Assembly: GCF_051967035.1 (NCBI RefSeq)
Contig: NZ_JBQCKK010000002.1
Location: forward strand, 248,001-312,000
DNA from: Brevibacillus sp051967035
GTDB lineage: Bacteria; Bacillota; Bacilli; Brevibacillales; Brevibacillaceae
Reading direction: 5' to 3'
Length of the DNA: 64,000 nt
Below, piece after piece: positions 51,374 through 59,232 of this stretch. The number at the start of each line of letters is the position of its first letter. Within the stretch, counting starts at the first letter, position 1. The translations under genes were made by a program, and so were the position numbers. Under the pieces are notes generated by a model. It ran no database searches and was not told where the DNA came from. It worked only from the letters and a program-made list of their open reading frames with translations.

Positions 51374-52099
51374 ATGGAAGATCAAAAAAATCAAAATCAA
51401 CCGATTCCATTCAAGAAGGCAAGCACTTGGAAAAAAGTTTTGGGCAAGAAGTGGGCGTTCCCCGCAATCTACATCGGAACCGCAGCAATCATTCTCGCTT
51501 TTGTGATGTGGTATCAGGGCAGCGTCATGGATACGGTCTCCCAAATGTCCAATGTCGGGGATGGCGTGGCCGTGACAACTCCAGCGGCTCCTGAGACGAC
51601 CGAGCAAAGCGAAGAAGCGGTACCTGTGGCAAGCAGCGTTCAACCATTGGCATGGCCTGTAGGGAAAAACGTGCAGTACGAGCTGGGAATGAGCTACTAC
51701 GATGAGCAAGCGTCCAAAGACGAGCAGCAAAAAGCGCTGGTGAAGTACGGCAATTCCTTCTACCCGCACACGGGTATGGATTTGAAGGCAACTGACGGCA
51801 AGAGCTTTGATGTTGTTGCTGCGCTCGCCGGAAAAGTCACCAAGGTGGAAAATGATCCGCTCGTCGGCAAAACCGTGGAAGTAGAACACGCCGACAAAAT
51901 GGTCACGGTGTATCAGAGCCTGGAAAACATCACGGTCAAACCGGGCGATGAAGTGACGCAAGGCCAGGTCATCGGTTCCGCTGGCCGCAACGAGTACGAG
52001 AAAGACTTTGGCGTCCATCTCCACTTCGAAGTCCACGTGGATGGCAAACCGGTCAACCCTCAGCAATATTTGCTGCAAGCCGAAGCAAAAAATCAATAA
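51374..52099 (+). CDS. spoIIQ: Stage II sporulation protein Q
   Basis: 241 residues from ATG 51374, the start best placed for GAGGTG at 51359-51364; ATG 51365 is nearer than usual. Forespore membrane protein that binds SpoIIIAH across the intermembrane space. One membrane helix (about 29-48, WAFPAIYIGTAAIILAFVMW), a low-complexity linker, then a LytM/M23 domain (about 120-235). Unlike B. subtilis SpoIIQ as I recall it, the zinc motif HxxxD (H132, D136) and HLH (215-217) are intact, but the second catalytic histidine (YxHL) is replaced, reading YQSL (180-183). Confidence 0.93.
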   Translation: MEDQKNQNQPIPFKKASTWKKVLGKKWAFPAIYIGTAAIILAFVMWYQGSVMDTVSQMSNVGDGVAVTTPAAPETTEQSEEAVPVASSVQPLAWPVGKNVQYELGMSYYDEQASKDEQQKALVKYGNSFYPHTGMDLKATDGKSFDVVAALAGKVTKVENDPLVGKTVEVEHADKMVTVYQSLENITVKPGDEVTQGQVIGSAGRNEYEKDFGVHLHFEVHVDGKPVNPQQYLLQAEAKNQ

Positions 52100-52116
52100 C
52101 AAGCGAAATGATGGAA

Positions 52117-52155
52117 AACACCTGCAAAACCAAGCGTTTTGCGGGTGTTTTTTTG
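52117..52155 (+). terminator. Intrinsic terminator of spoIIQ
   Basis: AACACCTGCAAAAC (52117-52130) pairs with GTTTTGCGGGTGTT (52136-52149) with one G-U pair, 5-nt loop, then a T run. Confidence 0.9.
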
Positions 52156-52217
52156 CTGTTGGTACAAACTGTGGAAAAAAGATGCGGTCGTGCCGGCTTG
52201 TCAGGCTTGGAAACGTA

Positions 52218-52246
52218 GAATATGTGTCCCGACGCACCCATATATT
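52218..52246 (+). promoter_or_regulatory. Candidate sigma-E promoter of spoIIID
   Basis: GAATATG (52218-52224) is 6/7 to the sigma-E -35 (KMATATT). A 14-nt spacer leads to CATATATT (52239-52246), 6/8 to CATACAMT. spoIIID is sigma-E dependent in Bacillus. Confidence 0.55.
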
Positions 52247-52281
52247 GTATCAGACAATGTAGATACAAGGAGGCGAGTAAT

Positions 52282-52569
52282 GTGCACGACTACATCAAAG
52301 AGCGGACCATCAAGATTGGCCGATATATTGTAGAGACGCGAAATACGGTTCGGATGATCGCCAAAGAGTTCGGTGTTTCCAAAAGCACAGTGCACAAGGA
52401 CTTGACGGAAAGGCTGCCTGAAATAAATCCGGAGCTGGCAAACCAGGTTAAGGAAATTTTGGAATATCACAAAGCCATCAGACATCTGCGGGGAGGAGAA
52501 GCGACCAAGATCAAGTACAAGCGGCGCAGTAAAAAAGTCCGCGTGGAACAGGAGGAAAGTGTCCAATAA
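52282..52569 (+). CDS. spoIIID: Sporulation transcription factor SpoIIID
   Basis: 95 residues from GTG 52282 (AAGGAGGCGAG upstream). Mother-cell DNA-binding regulator. Begins VHDYIKERTIKIGRYIVETRN, typical of SpoIIID. A helix-turn-helix occupies about residues 24-43 (TVRMIAKEFGVSKSTVHKDL), and a basic tail (KIKYKRRSKKVRVEQ) contributes to minor-groove binding. Followed by mbl as in Bacillus. Confidence 0.96.
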   Translation: MHDYIKERTIKIGRYIVETRNTVRMIAKEFGVSKSTVHKDLTERLPEINPELANQVKEILEYHKAIRHLRGGEATKIKYKRRSKKVRVEQEESVQ

Positions 52570-52578
52570 AGAATTTCC

Positions 52579-52607
52579 TTGTCCTCTCACGTAGAAGAGC
52601 CTATGAT
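52579..52607 (+). promoter_or_regulatory. Sigma-A promoter of mbl
   Basis: TTGTCC (52579-52584), 17-nt spacer, TATGAT (52602-52607), 40 nt before mbl. Confidence 0.72.
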
Positions 52608-52646
52608 ATTAGGTAGAAATGTAACTGGTAACAGGGAGGACCTTTC

Positions 52647-53663
52647 ATGTTTGGCAAAGATATCGGGATCGACTTGGGGACGGCCAATGTCTTGGTGTAT
52701 GTAAAAGGCAAGGGCGTTGTTCTAGACGAACCATCTGTTGTGGCAATCGATAGTAATACCAGAAAAGTATTGGCCGTCGGGCACGAAGCACATCGCATGG
52801 TGGGCCGCACCCCGGGAAATATCGTGGCGATCCGACCTTTGCGCGAAGGGGTCATTGCGGATTTTGAGATTACGGAAGCGATGCTGAAGCACTTTTTGAA
52901 CAAAATCGGCGGGAAAAGCATGTTTGCACGCCCACGCATTCTGATCTGCTGCCCGACGAACATTACGTCTGTCGAGCAAAAAGCGATTCGCGAAGCGGCA
53001 GAGCGCAGTGGCGGCGCAAGACAGGTGTTTATCGAAGAAGAACCGAAAGTTGCCGCAGTAGGGGCAGGAATGGATATTTTTCAGCCGTCCGGCAATATGG
53101 TAGTGGATATCGGTGGGGGTACGACCGATGTTGCGGTACTGTCTATGGGCGATATTGTTACGTCTTCCTCCATCAAAATAGCTGGAGACACATTCGATGT
53201 GGCCATTATGCGGTACATAAAAAATAAATACAAATTGCTGATTGGAGAGCGTACGGCTGAAGATATCAAGGTTCAGATCGGAACCGTATCCGGCGGGCGC
53301 CAGGACGAAATGGACATTCGTGGTCGAGACATGGTAAGCGGCTTGCCGCAAACAATTACCATTCAATCGGGCGAAGTCCAAGAAGCCCTGGCCGAGTCGG
53401 TGAGCGCGATTGTACAAGCCTCCAAATCTGTTTTGGAACGAACACCTCCTGAGCTTTCTGCCGATATTATTGATAAGGGTGTGTTCCTGACCGGCGGCGG
53501 CGCACTTTTGCACGGGATCGACGAGATTTTGGCGGAGGAGCTGAAGGTTCCTGTGCTGGTAGCGGAAGAGCCGATGATGTGCGTAGCCAAAGGAACCGGA
53601 ATGATGCTGGACTACCTGGACAAAGTACCGGCTCACTCGACTAAGCGATTATTCAGGGGGTAA
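52647..53663 (+). CDS. mbl: MreB-like actin homologue Mbl
   Basis: 338 residues from ATG 52647 (AGGGAGGACC upstream). Membrane-associated filament that guides lateral wall synthesis. Actin-fold phosphate motifs DLGTAN (9-14) and DIGGGTTDVAVL, and the LTGGGALLHGID adenosine motif. By its place after spoIIID and before the flagellar genes it is the Mbl paralogue rather than MreB. Six nucleotides before the next gene. Confidence 0.95.
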   Translation: MFGKDIGIDLGTANVLVYVKGKGVVLDEPSVVAIDSNTRKVLAVGHEAHRMVGRTPGNIVAIRPLREGVIADFEITEAMLKHFLNKIGGKSMFARPRILICCPTNITSVEQKAIREAAERSGGARQVFIEEEPKVAAVGAGMDIFQPSGNMVVDIGGGTTDVAVLSMGDIVTSSSIKIAGDTFDVAIMRYIKNKYKLLIGERTAEDIKVQIGTVSGGRQDEMDIRGRDMVSGLPQTITIQSGEVQEALAESVSAIVQASKSVLERTPPELSADIIDKGVFLTGGGALLHGIDEILAEELKVPVLVAEEPMMCVAKGTGMMLDYLDKVPAHSTKRLFRG

Positions 53664-53669
53664 GATGAC

Positions 53670-54641
53670 GTGATAAGAGGCTTGTATACGTCTGCATCTG
53701 GCATGCTGGCCTTGCAAAACAGGCAAGAATCGCTGGCGAATAATCTCGCTAACATCAATACGCCTGGTTACAAGCAGGACGTAGGTGTGATGCGAGCGTT
53801 TCCGGAACAGCTTCTCTCGCGCATGCGCGATTCGGAAGGACCTGAATTTCCTGGCATTCCGAATATGCCTGGACAGCCTGCGGTCATTGGACGGTTGAAC
53901 TCCGGCGTGTACATGTCGGAAGCCATTCCGAATTTTACACAAGGGGATATCGAGGAGACGCGCAATCCGTACGATGTCGCGCTGTTGGACAACCTCCAGC
54001 CCGATCAGGACGGCAATGAACGCCGCCTGTTTTACAGCGTGGCGCGGATGGAGGACGTGACGCAACCGGCCCAGTCAGAGGATATCCGCTACACGCGGAA
54101 CGGCAACTGGAGCGTGAATGCGGATGGATACCTGGTGACGGCGGACGGCTATTATGTGCTCGACAATCAAAATCAGGCGATCCGGCTGAACAACGATCCG
54201 CTCACCGGAATCAATGTCGGGCAGGATCTGAAGATCAGTCAGGCTGGCGAACTGCAGTACCGGGCTACAGCAAGCGAGGAGTATCAGACGCTGACTAGCC
54301 ATCCGCGGCTGGGCCTGACCGTCGTGACCGACCCGCAGAAGCTCGTTCGCGAGGGAACGAACGTCTTTCGCAATGACGGAGACGCAGAGGTACAAGCAAT
54401 CGATATCGCGGAAGCAGAAGATCAGGCTGCACTGGCAGCCGGAGAGTACGATACGCCTGCCGTTGCCGGGCGGTACGGTACGCAGCAGGGATGGCGAGAG
54501 CGGTCCAATGTCGATCCCGCTCAAACCATGACAAGCATGATGAGCGTACTGCGCGCGTACGAGGCCAATCAGCGGGTCATTACCACGATTGACGGTACGC
54601 TGGACAAGGCTGCTAATGAAATCGGACGGGTAAACGGATAA
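53670..54641 (+). CDS. flhO: Flagellar hook-basal body protein FlhO (FlgF-type)
   Basis: 323 residues from GTG 53670. Distal rod/hook-family protein: N-terminal MIRGLYTSASGMLALQNRQE with SLANNLANINTPGYKQD (flagellar basal body rod signature) and C-terminal helix MMSVLRAYEANQRVITTIDGTLDKA. The central region holds the FlgE/F/G-like barrel. In Bacillus the two genes after mbl are flhO and flhP. Secreted through the flagellar export system, without a cleavable signal. Confidence 0.9.
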   Translation: MIRGLYTSASGMLALQNRQESLANNLANINTPGYKQDVGVMRAFPEQLLSRMRDSEGPEFPGIPNMPGQPAVIGRLNSGVYMSEAIPNFTQGDIEETRNPYDVALLDNLQPDQDGNERRLFYSVARMEDVTQPAQSEDIRYTRNGNWSVNADGYLVTADGYYVLDNQNQAIRLNNDPLTGINVGQDLKISQAGELQYRATASEEYQTLTSHPRLGLTVVTDPQKLVREGTNVFRNDGDAEVQAIDIAEAEDQAALAAGEYDTPAVAGRYGTQQGWRERSNVDPAQTMTSMMSVLRAYEANQRVITTIDGTLDKAANEIGRVNG

Positions 54642-54656
54642 TAGGAGGTAGGAAGG

Positions 54657-55490
54657 ATGCAGTCGCTTAACATCTCTACATCGGCCATGCGCGGCATTCA
54701 GCAGGCGTTGGACAACACCGCCAACAACCTGGCGAATATTGATACAATCGGCTACAAGCGCAGGGTGGCATCGTTTTCCGAGCTTCTCTCCGATTCGATG
54801 AACGAGCAGCCAGCAGCGGACAATCAAAATCGCAATACTCCTGCCGGATTGCGTATCGGCAGCGGTGCTCGGCTTGGCTTGACCAAGCTGGATCTCGGTC
54901 AGGGCAGCGTCAAGGTGACGGATGTGCCGACAGATGTGCTGATTGAAGGGCAGGGCTATTTTTTGGTCACGCGCAAAATCAAGGATGCAACGGGAGCGGT
55001 CATCCAGGAAGAAAGTCGCCTTACACGTGACGGCTCTTTCAAGGTACAATACGATGATGACGAAGGCGGCTACGTGCTGCACACGCCATCCGGCCACATT
55101 CTCACGGACAATAACGGCGTGAACATCGTGCTGCCGGAGCCGGTGCAAGACATTCAGATTACGCCAGAGGGCGAGCTGTCTGCCAATGGAGTCTCCTATG
55201 GCACGATCGGCATCTGGAAAGTGGACAATCCGGATCAATTGCAGCAGGTAGGACAAAATCTGTTCGACGCAGAGCTTGCTTCGGGGGAGAATCCGCTGAC
55301 CAAGTATGCCAACGCCATTGACGAAGGCATTGCTACGCTGCGCCAGGGCGCACTGGAAGGCTCCAACGTGACGTTGACAGAGGAAATGTCGCAGTTGGTC
55401 AATATTCAACGCGCTTATCAATTGAATGCGCGGGCGATCGGCATCAGCGATCAGATGATGGGGATCGCCAATTCGCTGCGCAGCAGATAA
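54657..55490 (+). CDS. flhP: Flagellar hook-basal body protein FlhP (FlgG-type)
   Basis: 277 residues from ATG 54657 (ATAGGAGGTAGG upstream). Second rod protein of the pair: NTANNLANIDTIGYKRR near the N-terminus, TRDGSFKVQ in the middle and EEMSQLVNIQRAYQLNARAI at the C-terminus. Fifteen nucleotides after flhO. Shares about the same length and fold with FlgG, so flgG is an acceptable alternative name. Confidence 0.9.
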   Translation: MQSLNISTSAMRGIQQALDNTANNLANIDTIGYKRRVASFSELLSDSMNEQPAADNQNRNTPAGLRIGSGARLGLTKLDLGQGSVKVTDVPTDVLIEGQGYFLVTRKIKDATGAVIQEESRLTRDGSFKVQYDDDEGGYVLHTPSGHILTDNNGVNIVLPEPVQDIQITPEGELSANGVSYGTIGIWKVDNPDQLQQVGQNLFDAELASGENPLTKYANAIDEGIATLRQGALEGSNVTLTEEMSQLVNIQRAYQLNARAIGISDQMMGIANSLRSR

Positions 55491-55527
55491 TTCATGCAAA
55501 CAGGCAGGGATGACGGAGGTGAGGAGC

Positions 55528-55782
55528 ATGGAACAAGGGAAGGGCAGACGGCTCCCGCATGATTCCGAAGAGGTTCGGAAAAAGCCGAAAGAGCGGGAAC
55601 GGAGCGGAAGAAGCTGGCGAATGACGGCCGCCAAGATGGTGCTGGTTCCCATTCTGTTGTTTTTCTCTCTCGTCATCGGGTTGGTCATCGGCTACGGAGT
55701 AGTGGGACACAAGCCAGCGGCGGAAGTATTCGACCTCGGCACGTACAAGCATATGTGGGACCTGCTCTTTGCGGATACGTAA
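55528..55782 (+). CDS. EpuA-like small membrane protein (annotated elsewhere as RNA polymerase subunit beta)
   Basis: 84 residues from ATG 55528 (GGAGGTGAGG 5 nt upstream; ATG 55510 lacks a site). A basic N-terminal region of 45 residues (KKPKERERSGRSWR) is followed by one membrane helix (VLVPILLFFSLVIGLVIGYGVVG) and a short outside tail ending YKHMWDLLF. This layout matches the EpuA family, often misannotated as an RNA polymerase beta subunit. Function unknown. Confidence 0.75.
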   Translation: MEQGKGRRLPHDSEEVRKKPKERERSGRSWRMTAAKMVLVPILLFFSLVIGLVIGYGVVGHKPAAEVFDLGTYKHMWDLLFADT

Positions 55783-55802
55783 GCAACGATAAGAGAAGAG
55801 CA

Positions 55803-55847
55803 AGGCGGACAAGCCCGAACCGGAATGGTTGGGGCTGCCTGTTTTTT
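55803..55847 (+). terminator. Intrinsic terminator after the EpuA-like gene
   Basis: AGCCCGAACC (55812-55821) pairs with GGTTGGGGCT (55827-55836) with one mismatch, plus outer AGGC/GCCT, followed by a T run. Confidence 0.78.
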
Positions 55848-55855
55848 CAAGGGAC

Positions 55856-55885
55856 TTGTTGCGCTGTTTGTCCACAGAGTATAAT
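55856..55885 (+). promoter_or_regulatory. Probable promoter of the CDP-alcohol phosphatidyltransferase gene
   Basis: TTGTTG (55856-55861), 18-nt spacer, perfect TATAAT (55880-55885), about 52 nt before the start. Confidence 0.6.
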
Positions 55886-55937
55886 AGATCGAGTGGTTGG
55901 AAAAGGAAGCGACGATTCTTGCTACGGAGGGATGTCC

Positions 55938-56453
55938 GTGAATCTTCCTAATTTGCTTACGATCTTTCGCATCGTGCTCATCCCTTTGTACCTGTATGTC
56001 TTTTTCTCCGGGATTCCTTTTCACGTCGAAATCGCTTTGGGCATTTTGATTGCGGCGGGAGTCACGGACATCGCTGACGGGTACATCGCGCGGAAACATA
56101 AGCTTGTGACCACAATCGGAATGATGTTGGACCCTCTGGCAGACAAACTGATGATGTTGGCGGTGATCGCCTCATTGTTTTTGACAGAGCGGATTAGCGT
56201 GTGGGCCGCCCTGTTTTTCTTTGTGCGCGATTTGGCTATGATTATAACAGGAGCGATTTACCACTTCCGAGGCAAAAAAACGGTACCAGCCAACGCATAC
56301 GGCAAGTTGACAACAGTTCTTTTGTATTTGGTCATACCGCTTGTCATGTATCGATATCAATACAGCGAAGCGATATTGTGGACGGTGATCGCGTTCTCGT
56401 TTATTGTGAGCGCGATCTATTTAGGGAAGTTTCGGCTGTTAAACCGCACGTAA
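55938..56453 (+). CDS. CDP-alcohol phosphatidyltransferase family protein (PgsA-like)
   Basis: 171 residues from GTG 55938, 7 nt after GGAGG; an ATG at 55932 is too close. The catalytic motif D(x)2DG(x)2AR(x)8G(x)3D(x)3D is complete in DIADGYIARK...GMMLDPLADKLMM. About five membrane helices. Could be phosphatidylglycerophosphate synthase or a cardiolipin/phosphatidyl-alcohol synthase; the pgsA seen near recA/cinA in Bacilli is a separate locus, so this is probably a second copy. Confidence 0.85.
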   Translation: MNLPNLLTIFRIVLIPLYLYVFFSGIPFHVEIALGILIAAGVTDIADGYIARKHKLVTTIGMMLDPLADKLMMLAVIASLFLTERISVWAALFFFVRDLAMIITGAIYHFRGKKTVPANAYGKLTTVLLYLVIPLVMYRYQYSEAILWTVIAFSFIVSAIYLGKFRLLNRT

Positions 56454-56468
56454 GGGATGGATAAAAGA

Positions 56469-56494
56469 GCACTTCCCGTTTGGGGAGGAAGTGC
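56469..56494 (+). terminator. Weak hairpin after the phosphatidyltransferase gene
   Basis: GCACTTCC (56469-56476) pairs perfectly with GGAAGTGC (56487-56494); only a short pyrimidine stretch follows, so termination may be partial. Confidence 0.45.
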
Positions 56495-56617
56495 CCCTTC
56501 TATTGTAACCCCGCTATGCCGACTGGTCGGAAGCGGGAGTATGTTTATTCTCAGTTTGCCAACTGGTCTTCATACACGGACAAGCCCAGATAAAGTATGG
56601 AAATGGAGCGATCAAAC

Positions 56618-57076
56618 ATGGAATTCAAAGCACCGCTTGACAGCAGACAAATCCAGGAAATCATTCCGCACCGCTATCCGTTTTTGCTGGTGGACAAGAT
56701 TGAAGAACTGGAGCAAGGAAAACGCGCAGTCGGGATCAAAAACGTAACCGTGAACGAGCCGTTTTTCCAGGGGCACTTCCCTGGCTATCCGGTCATGCCT
56801 GGCGTTCTGATTGTGGAAGCGTTGGCGCAAGTGGGAGCAGTCGCGATCCTCAGCATGGAAGAGCACCAGGGTAAAATCGGGCTGTTTGCGGGCATTGACG
56901 AGTTCCGCTTCAAGGATCAGGTGAAGCCTGGCGACACGCTGACGCTGGAGGTTGAGCTGACACGCGTGCGCGGTTCGATCGGCAAAGGACACGGCAAGGC
57001 CAGCGTTAATGGGAAAGTAGTCGCAGAGGGCGGATTGATGTTTGCCTTGACGGCAGGAAATAAAGCACATTCATGA
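56618..57076 (+). CDS. fabZ: 3-hydroxyacyl-ACP dehydratase FabZ
   Basis: 152 residues from ATG 56618 (ATGGAG 9 nt upstream); an ATG at 56597 would add 7 residues without a site. Dehydrates beta-hydroxyacyl-ACP in fatty acid elongation. Hot-dog fold with catalytic H53 and E67 in QGHFPGYPVMPGVLIVEALAQ (residues 51-71). The stop codon is inside its terminator. FabZ near mbl/flhOP is the Bacillus arrangement. Confidence 0.96.
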   Translation: MEFKAPLDSRQIQEIIPHRYPFLLVDKIEELEQGKRAVGIKNVTVNEPFFQGHFPGYPVMPGVLIVEALAQVGAVAILSMEEHQGKIGLFAGIDEFRFKDQVKPGDTLTLEVELTRVRGSIGKGHGKASVNGKVVAEGGLMFALTAGNKAHS

Positions 57077-57100
57077 TATCCTTGAATGTGCTTTTCTTTT
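57062..57100 (+). terminator. Intrinsic terminator of fabZ, overlapping its end
   Basis: AAAGCACATTCA (57062-57073) pairs perfectly with TGAATGTGCTTT (57083-57094); the stop codon TGA begins the loop; T-rich tail. Confidence 0.88.
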
Positions 57101-57146
57101 CGGGTAAAATGGCTAGTGGGCAACTTATATAATGAAGGTGAAAACA

Positions 57147-57884
57147 TTGACCAAACAGGTCGCAACCATATTGGGTGTGCCATTTTCGACTCGCGGCTTT
57201 CGCGAGAACGTCACCTATATAGCCGAACGCATTGAAAACGGCCAAAAGACCCATGTCGTAACAGCCAATCCGGAAATCGTCATGCTGGCGAGAACGGATC
57301 GCGCTTTTCAATCGATTGTGGAACAAGCCTATGTCGTTCCGGATGGAATCGGCATCGTCTACGCGGCCAAATGGACCAATCAGCCCATTCGTGAGCGCGT
57401 GACAGGCGTGGAGCTGCTGGAAGCGTTGATGGCGGAAGCGAACAAGCGTCAGTGGGGCGTTTACCTGCTCGGCGCCAAGCCGGATGTCATCCGTCTGGCG
57501 GCGGAAAAGCTCGCCGCTCGCTACCCGAACGCGCGCATCGTCGGATACCGGGACGGATATTTCCGGGAAGAAGACGAGGAACGCATCGTGCAGGAGATTG
57601 CCGAAGCGAGACCGGAGCTTTTGTTCGTGGCACTGGGCGCGCCCAGACAGGACGAATGGCTGGTGAAGTATCGCGACCGCCTGAATGCCGCTTTGATGAT
57701 GGGGGTAGGCGGAAGCTTCGATGTCATCTCCGGAAAAGTAAAACGAGCGCCAAAAATGTGGCAAAGAATGCATTTGGAATGGTTGTACCGACTAGCTTCT
57801 CAGCCGTCTCGCTGGAAGCGTCAGCTGGCTATTCCCCGTTTCGTTTGGACTGTACTCAAAGAAAAATGGAGTAGCCGTTCCTAG
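57147..57884 (+). CDS. tagA: WecG/TagA/CpsF family glycosyltransferase (ManNAc transferase)
   Basis: 245 residues from TTG 57147, set by GAAGGTG at 57134-57140; an ATG at 57132 lacks a site and overlaps a TATAAT. GT26 enzyme transferring ManNAc to undecaprenyl-PP-GlcNAc. Motifs: VVTANPEIVMLARTD (with the catalytic Asp region), PDGIGIVYAAK, GVYLLGAKP and VALGAPRQDEWL, plus MGVGGSFDVISGK. A basic C-terminal appendix (about 200-245) probably binds the membrane. Immediately followed by tagO. Confidence 0.92.
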   Translation: MTKQVATILGVPFSTRGFRENVTYIAERIENGQKTHVVTANPEIVMLARTDRAFQSIVEQAYVVPDGIGIVYAAKWTNQPIRERVTGVELLEALMAEANKRQWGVYLLGAKPDVIRLAAEKLAARYPNARIVGYRDGYFREEDEERIVQEIAEARPELLFVALGAPRQDEWLVKYRDRLNAALMMGVGGSFDVISGKVKRAPKMWQRMHLEWLYRLASQPSRWKRQLAIPRFVWTVLKEKWSSRS

Positions 57885-57911
57885 ATGCATCCGTAGAGAG
57901 GAGAACAGTCG

Positions 57912-59012
57912 ATGTCTATCTTAATCCTCGGATTTCTGACTTCGCTGATCGTATCGTTTATTGCGACACCGTATGTAAAAAAACTGGCGGAAAAGGTCGG
58001 GGCGGTAGACGCTCCCAACCAGCGCAAGGTACATACGCGGATCATGCCCCGCATGGGGGGCCTTGCGATTTACCTGGGCTATCTGGTGGCGTTCTTCCTG
58101 TTCGTTCCGTACGCCAGCATGTCGGAAATGCTGGGAATTTTTATCGGGAGCACCATTGTGATGGCGGTTGGCATGCTGGATGACAAATTCCAGCTCGCGC
58201 CAAAATGGAAGCTGCTCGGCCAACTGATCGCCACGGCAATCGTCGTCATTCCGTTCGGACTCCAGATCGGTGTCGTCAATCTCCCGTACTCGGGCAGCAT
58301 TGACTTTAGCAGCGGCTGGCTTTTCTGGCTGGCCATTCCGATCACGATGTTCTGGATCGTCGGCGTGACTAACGCCGTCAACCTGATCGACGGCCTGGAC
58401 GGCTTGTCCGCAGGCGTCTCCGCTATCGCGGCGGGAACGATGGGCGTCATGGCCCTTTTGATGGGCGATTACAAGGTCGCCACCTACTGCTTTGTGCTTT
58501 TAGGGGCGATTGTCGGTTTTCTGTACTTTAACTTTCACCCGGCCCGCCTGTTCATGGGCGACACCGGTTCGCTTTTCTTAGGCTTCAACCTGGCTGCTTT
58601 GTCGATCATGGGCTTCAAGGAAGCGCTCTTCGTTTCCTTCATCATCCCGATTGTCGTGCTGGGCGTCCCGCTTTGGGACACATTCTTCGCGATCGTGCGC
58701 CGCATCGTGAACAAAAAGCCGATTTCCAGCCCGGACAAAGGCCATTTGCACCACTGTTTGCTGAACATGGGTCTGTCCCATCGTTCCACTGTGCTTACGA
58801 TCTATTCGATCAGCATCTTCTTTGGCACGATGGCGATTCTGCTCACCAAAACGACAAAGTGGACGACCATCATCGTCATGGTCGTACTCCTGATCGCCAT
58901 CCACCTGGGCACCGAAATCGTCGGCCTCGTCAGCCGCCGTCACCGCCCGCTGATTAATGCGTATAGACGGTTGAGGATTAAACAAGCCGAGCAAGAGCGG
59001 CGGACGAATTGA
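57912..59012 (+). CDS. tagO: Undecaprenyl-phosphate GlcNAc-1-phosphate transferase
   Basis: 366 residues from ATG 57912 (AGAGAGGAG upstream). Polytopic MraY/WecA-type enzyme starting teichoic-acid-like polymers. Conserved features: RKVHTRIMPRMGGLAIY, MAVGMLDDKF (DD pair), NAVNLIDGLDGLSAGV, the NFHPARLFMGDTGSLFLGF active site and SPDKGHLHHCLLNMGLSH, the histidine motif. With tagA and wecB it supplies the GlcNAc-ManNAc linkage unit. A good terminator follows. Confidence 0.95.
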   Translation: MSILILGFLTSLIVSFIATPYVKKLAEKVGAVDAPNQRKVHTRIMPRMGGLAIYLGYLVAFFLFVPYASMSEMLGIFIGSTIVMAVGMLDDKFQLAPKWKLLGQLIATAIVVIPFGLQIGVVNLPYSGSIDFSSGWLFWLAIPITMFWIVGVTNAVNLIDGLDGLSAGVSAIAAGTMGVMALLMGDYKVATYCFVLLGAIVGFLYFNFHPARLFMGDTGSLFLGFNLAALSIMGFKEALFVSFIIPIVVLGVPLWDTFFAIVRRIVNKKPISSPDKGHLHHCLLNMGLSHRSTVLTIYSISIFFGTMAILLTKTTKWTTIIVMVVLLIAIHLGTEIVGLVSRRHRPLINAYRRLRIKQAEQERRTN

Positions 59013-59030
59013 AGGCATGAGGAATGGAGG

Positions 59031-59060
59031 AAAAGCCCTTGCGGATGCAGGGGCTTTTTG
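59031..59060 (+). terminator. Intrinsic terminator of tagA-tagO
   Basis: AAAAGCCCTTGC (59031-59042) pairs with GCAGGGGCTTTT (59047-59058), 4-nt loop, then TTTTTG. Confidence 0.9.
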
Positions 59061-59127
59061 CTTATTTATCGTTCGTTCCAGATGAACGAGAGATGCAACA
59101 AGAGATAAGAATTCGATTATCCAGTGT

Positions 59128-59143
59128 GCCGATTTGGCAGATT
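59128..59143. promoter_or_regulatory. Motif shared with the other SLH gene
   Basis: GCCGATTTGGCAGATT is identical at 15 of 16 positions to the reverse complement of 17724-17739. Its core, TGCCGATTTGGCA, is near-palindromic. It lies about 95 nt before the start of the large surface protein. Confidence 0.45.
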
Positions 59144-59232
59144 TCCCTTAACTTTCGGGTTGCTAATACCGATAACACAAAGGAAGGATCCATTTGAAAC
59201 AAGTACAATTAATTATAGGAGAGGTGAAAGAA

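Noticed and set aside
54075..55688. 537-codon minus-strand frame across flhO-flhP
   Set aside because: Shadow of the flagellar genes, no motif.
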